From assembly GCF_004403515.1 (NCBI RefSeq), contig NZ_SOHH01000085.1:1-50424 (forward strand): a stretch of 50,424 bases of DNA, given 5' to 3'. Position numbers and translations under genes: made by a program. A model generated the notes under the pieces. The model was not told the origin of the DNA. It saw only the letters and a program-made list of their open reading frames with translations, and did not search any database. Origin of the DNA: Cryobacterium fucosi (GTDB taxonomy: Bacteria; Actinomycetota; Actinomycetes; Actinomycetales; Microbacteriaceae). Shown here piece after piece: positions 42,983-50,424 of the stretch (within the stretch, counting starts at the first letter, position 1; each line of letters starts with the position of its first letter).

Positions 42983-43477
42983 TCAGTTCTCTCCTCGGAT
43001 GAAGAACGCCTCGGTGGGCGGGGCCGGGTCGTTGGCGCGGTATCCGTCTGGCGTAACGGCTTCCTGCTCGATGCGGCTGATCACGGTGTGGTCGGCGTCG
43101 TTCAGAAAGGTGGTGAGGCGGTCGAACTCGTCGTTCTCGCCGATCTCCCGGGCGGCCCGGCGAAGCGCGTACAGTGCGCGGAGCACACCGCGGTTGGGTT
43201 CGTGGGTCCACCGGACGGGACCGTGGCCGCGCCAGCCTGCCTTGCGCAGCGCGTCGAGGCCGCGATGGTAGCCGACCCGCGCGAAGGCGTAGGACTCGAT
43301 CGTGCGGCCCTCGAGGTGGGCGACATCGGCGAGCACGGCCCAGGCGAGGGACGAGGTCGGATGCGCCGCCACGACGGAGGCGAGATCGGCGCTGCCGGTT
43401 CGTCGGAGAGCCTCGATCACCTCCGGTTCCGCGGGAAGAAGGGTCTCGGGCTGCTCAATCAAATTGTCGCCGGTCAC
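42983..43477 (-). CDS. DUF3151 protein
   Basis: A 164-residue soluble protein: [41 protein letters not shown], then [50 protein letters not shown], and EFERL-like [14 protein letters not shown]. This is the actinobacterial DUF3151 family, usually upstream of purA, as here. GTG start at 43477; function unknown. Confidence 0.88.
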   Translation of the reverse strand: MTGDNLIEQPETLLPAEPEVIEALRRTGSADLASVVAAHPTSSLAWAVLADVAHLEGRTIESYAFARVGYHRGLDALRKAGWRGHGPVRWTHEPNRGVLRALYALRRAAREIGENDEFDRLTTFLNDADHTVISRIEQEAVTPDGYRANDPAPPTEAFFIRGEN

Positions 43478-43541
43478 ACTCGATCTTATCGCGGACCGGA
43501 TGCCGCCTTGTCGGTCGGTCGTGACGATGGGTGTGCGGCGG

Positions 43542-43570
43542 GGATCTCGACAAGCTCGATCACCGGGGGC
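43542..43570. repeat. single CTCGAC repeat copy
   Basis: ATCTCGACAAGCTCGATCACC followed by GGGGG is one unit of the 23-bp family, between the DUF3151 start and the TetR remnant. Confidence 0.6.
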
Positions 43571-43598
43571 CGGGCCGAACAGCGGGTGAGGCACCGGG

Positions 43599-44034
43599 TC
43601 AGTCGCCGAGCAGGCCGTCGGAGAAGGAGTCCAGGATGGCGGCCGAGACCTCGCGTCGCGGTGCCGATCAGGGTCGAAGACGAGCCACTCCAGGCCCGAC
43701 ATCAGGACGGCCCCGAACACGCTCGACGCCATCAGACCGCACGTTCCGTCGTCCCGGCTGCCCGGATTGACTTCGTAGATCGCCTCCGCGAAGACCGCGA
43801 GGGCCTCGTGCCTGAGCGCGAACAGGGTCTTCTGCCAGGTGCGGTCGGTGCGGAAGATCTCCGACGCCATCAGCTTGGCCAGGGCGGTGTTGGAGGCGAT
43901 CCGGTCGAGCAGCGCCGCGATCAGGGCCTCGAGCGCGGCGCGCCCGTGCAGGCCGGCCCGCGCCTCCCTGAGGGTGTCGGCGAGCGCGCCGACCCCCTCC
44001 TGGAGGAGCTCCTCGAACAGCCGGTCCTTGCGCA
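43599..44034 (-). pseudogene. TetR family regulator, truncated and frameshifted
   Basis: Minus-strand sequence KDRLFEELLQEGVGALADTL through LEALIAALLDRIASNTALAKLM and GLMASSVFGAVLMSGLEWLVFDPDRH is the ligand-binding part of a TetR protein. The helix-turn-helix N-terminus is missing beyond about 44034. Near 43660 the frame shifts (the expected end EVSAAILDSFSDGLLGD lies in another frame and stops at 43599). Non-functional. Confidence 0.8.
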
Positions 44035-44059
44035 AGCCGCGAGCCGCGCCGCCGGGCCC

Positions 44060-44353
44060 GCCGGGATCGACTGGCTGCCCGGCGAAACGGATGCCCCTGC
44101 CGCGGTCGTCGTCGCATTCCACACCGACCCGGCGGCCTTCGTCGCCGAGCTCCCGACGTTGGCCGGATGCATCCGTCCGGCCGGCATGGCGTGGATCGCC
44201 TGGCCGCGTAAGGCGGCCGGTCACCGGAGCGAGATGACCGAGAACCTCATCCGGGACGCCGCGCTGACGCTCGGGATCGTGGACGTGAAGGTCGCGGCGC
44301 TGGACGACGACTGGTCGGGCCTGAAGATCGTCTGGCGCCGCGAACTCCGGTGA
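44060..44353 (+). pseudogene. DUF3052 protein, C-terminal remnant
   Basis: Plus-strand sequence AAVVVAFHTDPAAFVAELPTL, IRPAGMAWIAWPRKAAG, MTENLIRDAALTLGIVDVKVAALDDDWSGLKIVWRRELR matches the C-terminal half of actinobacterial DUF3052 proteins. The N-terminal half, start codon and promoter are absent. It begins where the TetR remnant begins on the other strand, so one deletion removed the 5' ends of both. Confidence 0.75.
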
Positions 44354-44365
44354 GGGCGGCTCCCG

Positions 44366-45502
44366 TCACTCCGTCTCGGGGGTCGTCGGCAGCGTCGACC
44401 AGCGCAGCAGCGCAGCAGCGGTGGAGTCGTCGGGAAGCTCGCCGTGCGACACGACCACCACCCGCGCGTCGGTGAGGGTGGCGGCCCTGGCCAGGGCGTC
44501 CGAGGCGGCGACCACTCCCAGCTCGCCGGCGCCGAGGGCATCCGCCGACGAGCCGGAGACCCACGGCTCCCGATCGAGGGCGATCAGGGTGGTCCCGGAC
44601 AGACCCGCAGGGTCCAGGATGAGCACCTCCACCTGACCCTGCTGAAGCGAGCGCACCACGGCGGCGAAGTCGATCTCGGCCAACCCGTCTCCTCGCCCGG
44701 ACTCCAGGCGTTCGAGGGCGTCGTACTCGTCCTGGGCGAGGATCGACGCGATGTGCCGGTCGAGGTCTTCCTCCAGTTCACGGGTGGTTGCGCCGCCCGG
44801 CCGGGTGTTCGTCGGCACGACGGCGAGGATGTCCCTGGTCGCGGGAGCGAGCTGGGCAACGAGGAGTTGGCGGGCGCGCACGTCCCCCGTCACGACCAGG
44901 AGCTCGGCCGCACTGTCCCGCACGATTTCGTCGATGGCGTCCGCCACCTGACCCTCGTTGCGCTTCCAGATCTCCTCGGTGTCGCGCTGGAAGCGGGAGT
45001 TGGACAGGAAGCCGACCTGCACCTTGGTGATGTACTCGGTGTCACCCTGGACGTCTTCCTCCGCCACCGGGTCGGCCTGGCTCAGCCGGAACAGCCGGAT
45101 TTCGCCTCCGTCACGGCCCACCTCGGCCACCACGTAGCTCAGGTCCCTCGGCCGCTGGGTGAACAGCGGGATCAGGCTGGGAACGGGGCCGTGGGACGCG
45201 ATCAGATCGCCCAGGGGTTCCCCGGGCAGCAACTCGTTGAGCTCGACGTTTCCGTCGCGCACGACCATCAGCCGGCTGATCTTCCCCGGAACGCCCGGCG
45301 GTTCCTCGACCAGTTCGATGATGGTGTCCGCGTCCACGGACGGCGCACCGACGCCGTCCAGCGCGTCCCGCAGGGTGCGGTGCCGGATGGCGGACGTGCG
45401 GCGGGGGTCCTCGCCGGCCTGGGTGACATCCGCATAGACCGTCGAAACCGAACCGGGCCGGCGATACAGGTCCGCCAACCCCTCATTTCCGAAGTCTGCC
45501 AT
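44366..45502 (-). CDS. Vms1/Rv2629-type release-factor-like protein (baeRF family 2)
   Basis: A 378-residue cytoplasmic protein with the three-part order of the bacterial archaeo-eukaryotic release factor 1-like family that includes Mycobacterium Rv2629: N-terminal SVSTVYADV, middle ELLVVTGDVRARQLLVAQL and RPGGATTRELEEDL, C-terminal VRSLQQGQVEVLILDP. Related proteins act on peptidyl-tRNA or hibernating ribosomes; that role here is inferred from the family. ATG at 45502. Confidence 0.8.
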   Translation of the reverse strand: MADFGNEGLADLYRRPGSVSTVYADVTQAGEDPRRTSAIRHRTLRDALDGVGAPSVDADTIIELVEEPPGVPGKISRLMVVRDGNVELNELLPGEPLGDLIASHGPVPSLIPLFTQRPRDLSYVVAEVGRDGGEIRLFRLSQADPVAEEDVQGDTEYITKVQVGFLSNSRFQRDTEEIWKRNEGQVADAIDEIVRDSAAELLVVTGDVRARQLLVAQLAPATRDILAVVPTNTRPGGATTRELEEDLDRHIASILAQDEYDALERLESGRGDGLAEIDFAAVVRSLQQGQVEVLILDPAGLSGTTLIALDREPWVSGSSADALGAGELGVVAASDALARAATLTDARVVVVSHGELPDDSTAAALLRWSTLPTTPETE

Positions 45503-45606
45503 GGCCGGAGTCCCTTCTCACGATGTGTACCCATTCGCCACGCTAGCCCGCGGTCCGAGGGTCCACAACCCTGCCGGAAGGCCCTGTTCGGGTCCCGGCG
45601 GAGCCG

Positions 45607-45975
45607 TCAGATCGCGGTCTGCTGGTGGGCTGCGACGCACCAGCCGCCGTCGGCGAAGACGTAGGTCGTGGCCGCATTCACCTCGGTCGTCGCCTCGCCG
45701 CGGCGGGCCACCAGGCGGTAGACGAGGATGCCGGCGTGGTCGTTGATCCGGATCACGGCGGGCTCGCGCAGCTGGTAGCTGTCGATCGGGACGGCGGCTG
45801 CGAACGCGGCGATCACCTGGTCCCGGGTGATGACCCTCCCGGGCAGGATCAGGAGCGCGTCCCTGGTCATCGTGCGGCGGTAATACTCTCCGCCTCGGCC
45901 GGCGAGGATCGCCTGCCAGCCCTCCTGCTCCTCGTGAAGCAGGCGGGCGGGGAGATCGTCAGTGATCGCAGTCAT
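45607..45975 (-). CDS. NTF2-like (DUF4440/SnoaL-type) protein
   Basis: A 122-residue cone-fold protein: LLHEEQEGWQAILAGRGGEYYRRTMTRDALLILPGRVI at the N-terminus, then VIAAFAAAV and the core strands ILVYRLVARRG and AATTYVFADGGWCVAAHQQT. Family members bind small ligands or act as isomerases; none can be assigned. Confidence 0.78.
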   Translation of the reverse strand: MTAITDDLPARLLHEEQEGWQAILAGRGGEYYRRTMTRDALLILPGRVITRDQVIAAFAAAVPIDSYQLREPAVIRINDHAGILVYRLVARRGEATTEVNAATTYVFADGGWCVAAHQQTAI

Positions 45976-46058
45976 GACCCCACGCTAGCCCCTATCCGCG
46001 GCGGATGCCTCGCCTCTTTCGAGCGACCGGGGCAGCACCGGCGCGGCTGCGGCGCGGC

Positions 46059-46688
46059 TCAGAACCGGTGCTGGAGCACCCAGTCGTGCATGGTCACGGC
46101 GGCCGCGGCCGAGGCGTTGATCGACCGGGTCGAGCCGAACTGGCTGATCTCCACCACGGCCTCGGCGGCGTCGATCGCCTCCTCGGAGAGTCCGGGGCCC
46201 TCCTGCCCGAACAGGAGAACGCAGCGCTCGGGGAAGCGGAAGGTCTCGATGATGACGCTGCCGGGCACGTTGTCGACGGCGATGATCGGAAGCCGCTCGC
46301 CCGTAGCCCACGCGACGAACGCCGCGACATCCGGGTGGTGCAGCACATGCTGGTAGCGGTCGGTGACCATCGCGCCGCGCTTGTTCCAGCGCTTCCGGCC
46401 GATGATGTGCACGGTGTCGGCGGCGAACGCGTTGGCGCTGCGCACGATCGAACCGATGTTCATATCGTGCTGCCAGTTCTCGATGGCGACGTGGAACGGA
46501 TGCCGCTTCTCGTCCAGGTCGGCCACGATCGCCGCCATCGACCAGTACCGGTACCGGTCGATCACGTTGCGGGTGTCGCCGTGCTCGAGCAGCTCCGGGT
46601 CGTAGATCGACTCCTCCGGGAGGTCGCCCTGCCACGGGCCGACGCCGTGGGTGGACAGTTCTGGCGTCGGATTCAGTTGCTCGGTCAC
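46059..46688 (-). CDS. TrmH/SpoU family tRNA/rRNA methyltransferase
   Basis: A 209-residue SPOUT enzyme that probably 2'-O-methylates RNA: motif 1 NIGSIVRSANAFAA, motif 2 CVLLFGQEGPGLSEEAI, motif 3 FGSTRSINASAAAAVTMHDW (the deep trefoil knot). GTG start at 46688 chosen where similarity begins. RNA target unknown. Confidence 0.85.
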   Translation of the reverse strand: MTEQLNPTPELSTHGVGPWQGDLPEESIYDPELLEHGDTRNVIDRYRYWSMAAIVADLDEKRHPFHVAIENWQHDMNIGSIVRSANAFAADTVHIIGRKRWNKRGAMVTDRYQHVLHHPDVAAFVAWATGERLPIIAVDNVPGSVIIETFRFPERCVLLFGQEGPGLSEEAIDAAEAVVEISQFGSTRSINASAAAAVTMHDWVLQHRF

Positions 46689-46760
46689 GGTCCAACCGTA
46701 TCCCGCGTCTGCCCGCCCCTGTGTGACGCTGCCCGCCCCATCCTGACCCGGGCTCACCGT

Positions 46761-46834
46761 CGCCGAGTTCTACCTTTCCGGTCGAAACCGACAGGTGCGC
46801 AAGTCGGCTTCGACCGAAAAGGTAGAACTCGGCG
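46761..46834. repeat. 74-bp GCCGAG hairpin element, copy 3
   Basis: CGCCGAGTTCTACCTTTCC (left) and GGTAGAACTCGGCG (right) are near-perfect inverted repeats, with GGTCGAAACCGAC...TCGGCTTCGACC inside. It is the best conserved of the three copies and lies in the divergent gap before mntH. Confidence 0.85.
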
Positions 46835-46959
46835 CTGTTCTCCCGCGACGGGCCGTTCGTGTGCCACAGCAGGCAGACCGGCGGCATCGTCCCGGCTGAC
46901 GAACACAATTGGTTGGGTCCCTGGCCCAGTTCGGGCTTTCGGCCTGCCTAAATCTCGGC

Positions 46960-46982
46960 TAGCCTTTTAGGCATGCCTCAAA
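46960..46982 (+). promoter_or_regulatory. mntH promoter and palindromic metalloregulator operator
   Basis: The 18-base near-palindrome TTTTAGGCATGCCTCAAA (46965-46982; one mismatched pair) contains the mntH start codon at its centre (ATG at 46973). A -10-like TAGCCT (46960-46965) puts the transcript start at that ATG, so the mRNA may be leaderless and the operator would cover it. A further GCCTAAA half-site lies at about 46945. The AGGCATGCCT core is of the DtxR/MntR kind. Confidence 0.55.
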
Positions 46983-48244
46983 CCCTGCCCGCCGCCCCTG
47001 ACCGCGAACTGGCCCACGCGCCGACCACCGTGGCATCCGCCCGGCTGCTGTGGCTGCTCGGACCGGCCCTCGTGGCCGGCGTGGCCTACCTCGACCCCGG
47101 CAACGTCGCCAGCAACATGACGGCCGGCGCCCGCTACGGCTACCTGCTGGTCTGGGTGGTGGTGGCGGGCAACGTGATGGCCTGGCTGATCCAGTATCTC
47201 TCGGCCAAGCTCGGCATCGTCACCGGGACGAGCCTTCCGGAGATCCTGGGGCTGCGCATCCGTCGGCCGCTCGCCAGGCGACTCTATTGGCTGCAGGCCG
47301 AGCTGGTGGCGATGGCCACCGACCTGGCCGAGATCATCGGCGGCGCGGTCGCCCTCAACCTGCTCTTCGGGCTGCCGTTGCTCGCCGGAGGAGTGATCAC
47401 CGGTGTCATCTCGATGGTGGTGCTGGCCGTTCAGTCCCGCCGCGGTCCGCGCGTGTTCGAGCGCGTCATCGTCTCGCTGATGCTGATCATCGTCGTGGGC
47501 TTTTCCGCCGGAGTGTTCCTGGCTCCGCCGGATGCCGGAATGATCGTCGGCGGGCTGCTGCCCCGCTTCGAGGGCAGCAACTCCGTGCTCCTGGCGGCAT
47601 CGATCCTCGGCGCCACGATCATGCCCCACGCCATCTACGCTCACTCCTCGCTCGCCCGCGATCGCTTCCCCGAGTGGCAGGGCCAGACGGCGACGCGACG
47701 GCTGCTCTGGGCCACGAAGTGGGATGTCACCATCGCCATGGCCATCGCGGGGACAGTCAACCTCGCGATCCTGCTGCTCGCGGCCTCCGCCTTGCAAGGC
47801 GTGGAGGGAACCGACACGCTCCAGGGGGCGCACTCGGCCCTGCAGAGCACTCTCGGCACGGGCGCCGCCACGATCTTCGCGGTCGGCCTGCTGGCCTCCG
47901 GGTTGGCGTCAACCTCGGTCGGCGCCTACGCCGGCGCCGAGATCATGCACGGCCTGCTTCGCATCCGGATGTCCATCCTGCTCCGGCGCCTGATCACGCT
48001 GATCCCGGCGCTGCTGATCCTGGGTGTCGGTTTCGATCCGACCGAGGCGCTCGTACTGAGCCAGGTCGTGCTGTCGTTCGGCATCCCGTTCGCGCTCATC
48101 CCGCTGGTCTGGCTCACTGCCCAGCGCGGGATCCTCGGGACCTTCGCCAACCGCTGGTTCACCACCGCAGCCGGAATCCTGTGCGCGACACTCCTGGTCG
48201 CGCTCAACGTGGTGCTCCTCGTTCTCGTCTTCACCGGGGCCTGA
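46973..48244 (+). CDS. mntH: manganese transporter, Nramp family
   Basis: Proton-coupled Mn(II) importer of 423 residues with about eleven helices. In the first helix YLDPGNVASNMTAGARYGY has the metal-binding DPGN motif, and ATIMPHAIYAHSSLARDR in helix 6 has MPH. The start is ATG 46973, inside a palindromic operator. mntR follows 3 bases after its stop, forming a metal-regulated unit. Confidence 0.95.
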   Translation: MPQTLPAAPDRELAHAPTTVASARLLWLLGPALVAGVAYLDPGNVASNMTAGARYGYLLVWVVVAGNVMAWLIQYLSAKLGIVTGTSLPEILGLRIRRPLARRLYWLQAELVAMATDLAEIIGGAVALNLLFGLPLLAGGVITGVISMVVLAVQSRRGPRVFERVIVSLMLIIVVGFSAGVFLAPPDAGMIVGGLLPRFEGSNSVLLAASILGATIMPHAIYAHSSLARDRFPEWQGQTATRRLLWATKWDVTIAMAIAGTVNLAILLLAASALQGVEGTDTLQGAHSALQSTLGTGAATIFAVGLLASGLASTSVGAYAGAEIMHGLLRIRMSILLRRLITLIPALLILGVGFDPTEALVLSQVVLSFGIPFALIPLVWLTAQRGILGTFANRWFTTAAGILCATLLVALNVVLLVLVFTGA

Positions 48245-48247
48245 GCC

Positions 48248-48895
48248 GTGAAAATGTCGACCACCCCGGCGGTGGAGGACTACCTCAAGACCATCTATGC
48301 CCACACCGAATGGCAGCCAGAGCCGATCACCCCCTCAGTGCTCGCCGCGCGCCTCGGGGTGGCGCCGTCGTCCGTCACCGAGATGGTGAAGAAACTCGCC
48401 GGGGCTGGCCTGATCACGCATGTGCCCTACGGGCCGCTCCGGCTCACCCCCGCGGGCTTCCTCGGCGCGAGCGCCGTGGTGCGCCGGCACCGCCTGGTCG
48501 AGACCTGGCTCGTGCGCGAGATGGGCTACGACTGGGACCAGGTGCACGACGAGGCGGAGATCCTCGAGCACGCCCTCTCCGACCGGCTCCTCGAGGCGAT
48601 CGACGTGCGGCTCGGCCGCCCGGGCTCCGACCCGCACGGCGACCTGATCCCGGCCGCGGACGGCAGCCTGGTGCGCGTCCCCGCGATCCGTTTGGCGGAT
48701 GCCGCGCCCGGCCACGCGGGGACGGTGCTGCGGATCAGCGACCGCGACCCGGCCATCCTGCGCGATCTCGCCGCCGATTCGATCGGGCCGGGCAGCGCCT
48801 TGACCGTGCTCGAGTCGTGCGCGGTGCGGTTGCCGGGTGGGAGCATCCGACTGCTCGCCCCCGACGCCGCCGCGTCGATCTGGCTGACGAAGTGA
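48248..48895 (+). CDS. mntR: DtxR/MntR family metal-dependent repressor
   Basis: A 215-residue regulator: TPAVEDYLKTIYAHTEW, the helix-turn-helix ITPSVLAARLGVAPSSVTEMVKKLAGAGLI, dimerisation domain with VRRHRLVETWLVREMGYDWDQVHDEAEILEHALSDRL (conserved metal-site Glu/His), and a C-terminal SH3-like FeoA domain (LRISDRDPAILRDL). GTG 48248 or ATG 48254. It probably represses mntH through the operator at 46965-46982. Confidence 0.92.
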   Translation: MKMSTTPAVEDYLKTIYAHTEWQPEPITPSVLAARLGVAPSSVTEMVKKLAGAGLITHVPYGPLRLTPAGFLGASAVVRRHRLVETWLVREMGYDWDQVHDEAEILEHALSDRLLEAIDVRLGRPGSDPHGDLIPAADGSLVRVPAIRLADAAPGHAGTVLRISDRDPAILRDLAADSIGPGSALTVLESCAVRLPGGSIRLLAPDAAASIWLTK

Positions 48896-48947
48896 CCGGA
48901 CGGAAACCTGTCCCGGCTAGGCTTGGGACGACCCTGAGGAGCGCCCA

Positions 48948-49748
48948 ATGACACGCCGCGACGAGATCGAATGCTGGCTCACCGACATGGACGGTGTGCT
49001 CGTGCACGAGAACAGTCCGCTGCCCGGTGCGGCCGACCTGATCCAGAACTGGACCGATGCCGGAACGCCGTTCCTCGTGCTCACCAACAATTCCATCTTC
49101 ACCCCGCGGGACCTGAGCGCCCGCCTCCGCGCGTCGGGCCTGATCGTGCCAGAGGAGCGGATCTGGACATCCGCCCTGGCCACCGCCGACTTCCTGAAGT
49201 CGCAGGCGCCGGGCGGCACCGCCTTCGTCATCGGCGAGGTCGGGCTGACGACGGCCCTGCACGAGGCCGGCTTCATCATGACCGAGACGAACCCCGACTA
49301 CGTCGTCGTCGGTGAGACCCGCAACTACTCGTTCGAGGCGATCACCAAGGCCATCCGCCTGCTGCTGGCCGGCGCTCGCTTCATTGCGACGAACCCGGAT
49401 GCGACCGGCCCCAGCGCCGACGGGCCGATGCCCGCGACGGGTGCGATCGCCGCCCTCATCTCGAAGGCGACCGGCATGGAACCGTATGTCGTCGGCAAGC
49501 CCAACCCGATGATGTTCCGCTCGGCGATGAACAAGATCGGCGCGCACTCGGAGAACACGGCCATGATCGGCGACCGGATGGACACCGACATCGTCGCCGG
49601 GATCGAGGCCGGGCTGCACACGATCCTGGTGATGACCGGGATCAGCGACGAGGCCGAGGTTCGCCGGTACCCGTTCCGCCCCGACGAGATCATCTCGGGC
49701 GTGCACGAACTCGTCGCGCGCGAACCGCTGCTGTCGGACGAGGTTTAG
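48948..49748 (+). CDS. HAD-IIA family hydrolase (NagD/phosphoglycolate-type)
   Basis: A 266-residue phosphatase: motif I WLTDMDGVLVHE (Asp13, Asp15), motif II FLVLTNNS, cap with NPDYVVVGETRNYSFE, motif III lysine in YVVGKPNPMMF, and motif IV MIGDRMDTDIVAG. Similar proteins hydrolyse nucleotides or phosphoglycolate; substrate unknown. Confidence 0.9.
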   Translation: MTRRDEIECWLTDMDGVLVHENSPLPGAADLIQNWTDAGTPFLVLTNNSIFTPRDLSARLRASGLIVPEERIWTSALATADFLKSQAPGGTAFVIGEVGLTTALHEAGFIMTETNPDYVVVGETRNYSFEAITKAIRLLLAGARFIATNPDATGPSADGPMPATGAIAALISKATGMEPYVVGKPNPMMFRSAMNKIGAHSENTAMIGDRMDTDIVAGIEAGLHTILVMTGISDEAEVRRYPFRPDEIISGVHELVAREPLLSDEV

Positions 49749-49764
49749 GAGCCAGCGGCCGCCG

Positions 49765-50424
49765 TCAGCCGGCGGGGGCCGGTCCGGGTCCGGCGACGCT
49801 CTTGGAGAGCGGCTCGCCCGACGACCGACTGACGAAGCAGTAGTAGTAGTGCGGCCCCTTCGCCCACTGTTCCTCGGTGATGGGGTAGCTTCCCTGCACC
49901 TGCACGTCGGGGAATTCGGCGGCGGCGGGCAGGTCGATCACTCCGGTCGCGCTGCAGAGCAGGTTGATCTGTGAGGCCAGGGCTTCCTCTCCGGGGAACG
50001 CGGCGGCGGCATCCCCGGGAAAGGTTCCCCGGTAGACCAATTGGGCGGCGTGCGGCGCGGCGCAGTCCGCGACCGTGAAGTCTTCTTCCCACGGTGACAG
50101 ATAGGGCTGCAGGCATTCGCCGCCGAAGAGGGTGTTCCACTTGTGCACGCCGACCGGCTGGGGTCCGGTGGGCTCCGGGGTGGCCGTGGGGGTCGGCGCG
50201 GCGGTCGGGGTCGCGGCGGCGCTGGACGTGGCCACGGCGGCCGGCGTGGTGCCGCCGACGAGTTGCCGACCGAGGAAGAAGAGGCCGACCAGCACGATCA
50301 CGGCGAGCAGGGCGCCGGCGATCCAGAGCAGTCGGGGCGGAATCCCGCCGAACATCCCCGGGCCGGACGGCCGGCCACCGCCGGGACCGCGGCGGCGCAC
50401 GGGGGCGGCAGGGCCGGCTGCACC
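49765..50424 (-). CDS. membrane protein with septum-formation-like extracellular domain (start off window)
   Basis: A Pro/Gly/Arg-rich N-terminus, one hydrophobic helix (WIAGALLAVIVLVGLFFLG), an Ala/Thr/Pro linker, and an external domain with four cysteines (GECLQPY, VADCAAPH, NLLCSAT, YYYCFVS), the pattern of the septum formation family (PF13845). The frame stays open to the window edge above the GTG at 50400, so the true start may lie beyond 50424. Confidence 0.7.
   Translation of the reverse strand, partial: GAAGPAAPVRRRGPGGGRPSGPGMFGGIPPRLLWIAGALLAVIVLVGLFFLGRQLVGGTTPAAVATSSAAATPTAAPTPTATPEPTGPQPVGVHKWNTLFGGECLQPYLSPWEEDFTVADCAAPHAAQLVYRGTFPGDAAAAFPGEEALASQINLLCSATGVIDLPAAAEFPDVQVQGSYPITEEQWAKGPHYYYCFVSRSSGEPLSKSVAGPGPAPAG

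Noticed and set aside
47050..48951. A 633-residue plus-strand frame over mntH and mntR
   Set aside because: It is a shifted frame of two well-supported genes and is Arg/Pro-rich.

Overview
The window is high-GC DNA (about 67-70 % in the lines I counted by eye) with tightly packed, often overlapping genes and many GTG/TTG starts. Gene content points to an actinobacterium of the family Microbacteriaceae: a 32-residue bS22 ribosomal protein, DUF3151, DUF4229, DUF1918 and DUF7882 proteins, a Vms1/Rv2629-type release-factor homologue, system II cytochrome c maturation and menaquinone rather than ubiquinone synthesis. Genus is not decidable from the sequence alone.

Layout. 1-4.6 kb: menaquinone genes (menD fragment, menA, menE, menB) with two small membrane-protein genes. 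4.8-6.9 kb: a promoter with a triple 10-bp repeat, a 100-residue protein translationally coupled to a sigma-70 factor, and a DUF7882 gene pair. 7-12.8 kb: menC, then a convergent ResA-CcdA-ResB-CcsB cytochrome c operon led by a histidine phosphatase. 12.8-23.5 kb: housekeeping genes (aspS, proC, tadA, upp, bS22), small regulators (BldC-like, ArsR, a receiver-less winged-helix protein, MarR), a CDF transporter, two repeat arrays and a leaderless cysteine-rich leader peptide.

23.5-27.85 kb is a roughly 4.3-kb genomic island of clearly lower GC (about 50-55 % by eye). It is inserted at the 3' end of a tRNA-Arg(ACG) gene and bounded by duplicated tRNA-tail/terminator sequence. It carries a PNKP-like HAD phosphatase, a Dam-type adenine methyltransferase, and a translationally coupled 758-residue protein that combines a PD-(D/E)XK-like nuclease motif, a DGQHR (DndB-like) domain and a C-terminal HEPN-like RxxxxH motif. 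No integrase is visible. This is the best candidate for an undescribed (probably defence or restriction-modification-like) system.

27.9-50.4 kb: MFS and DMT transporters, an esterase, a VapBC pair, a GGDEF/EAL protein, purL, purA, chorismate mutase, SDR, GNAT, a TetR/DUF3052 remnant pair joined by a deletion, an Rv2629-like protein, a TrmH methyltransferase, an mntH-mntR manganese unit with a palindromic operator across the mntH start codon, a HAD-IIA phosphatase and a septum-formation-like membrane protein.

A second theme is repeated DNA. At least three intergenic families recur: a 23-bp GTCGAG/CTCGAC unit (arrays in six places plus a short copy inside purL), a 74-bp hairpin with GCCGAG/CTCGGC ends (three copies), and a 90-bp element bounded by GTCGAATTCGAC palindromes (two copies in opposite orientation). 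One copy adds codons inside purL and another forms the C-terminus of a transporter.
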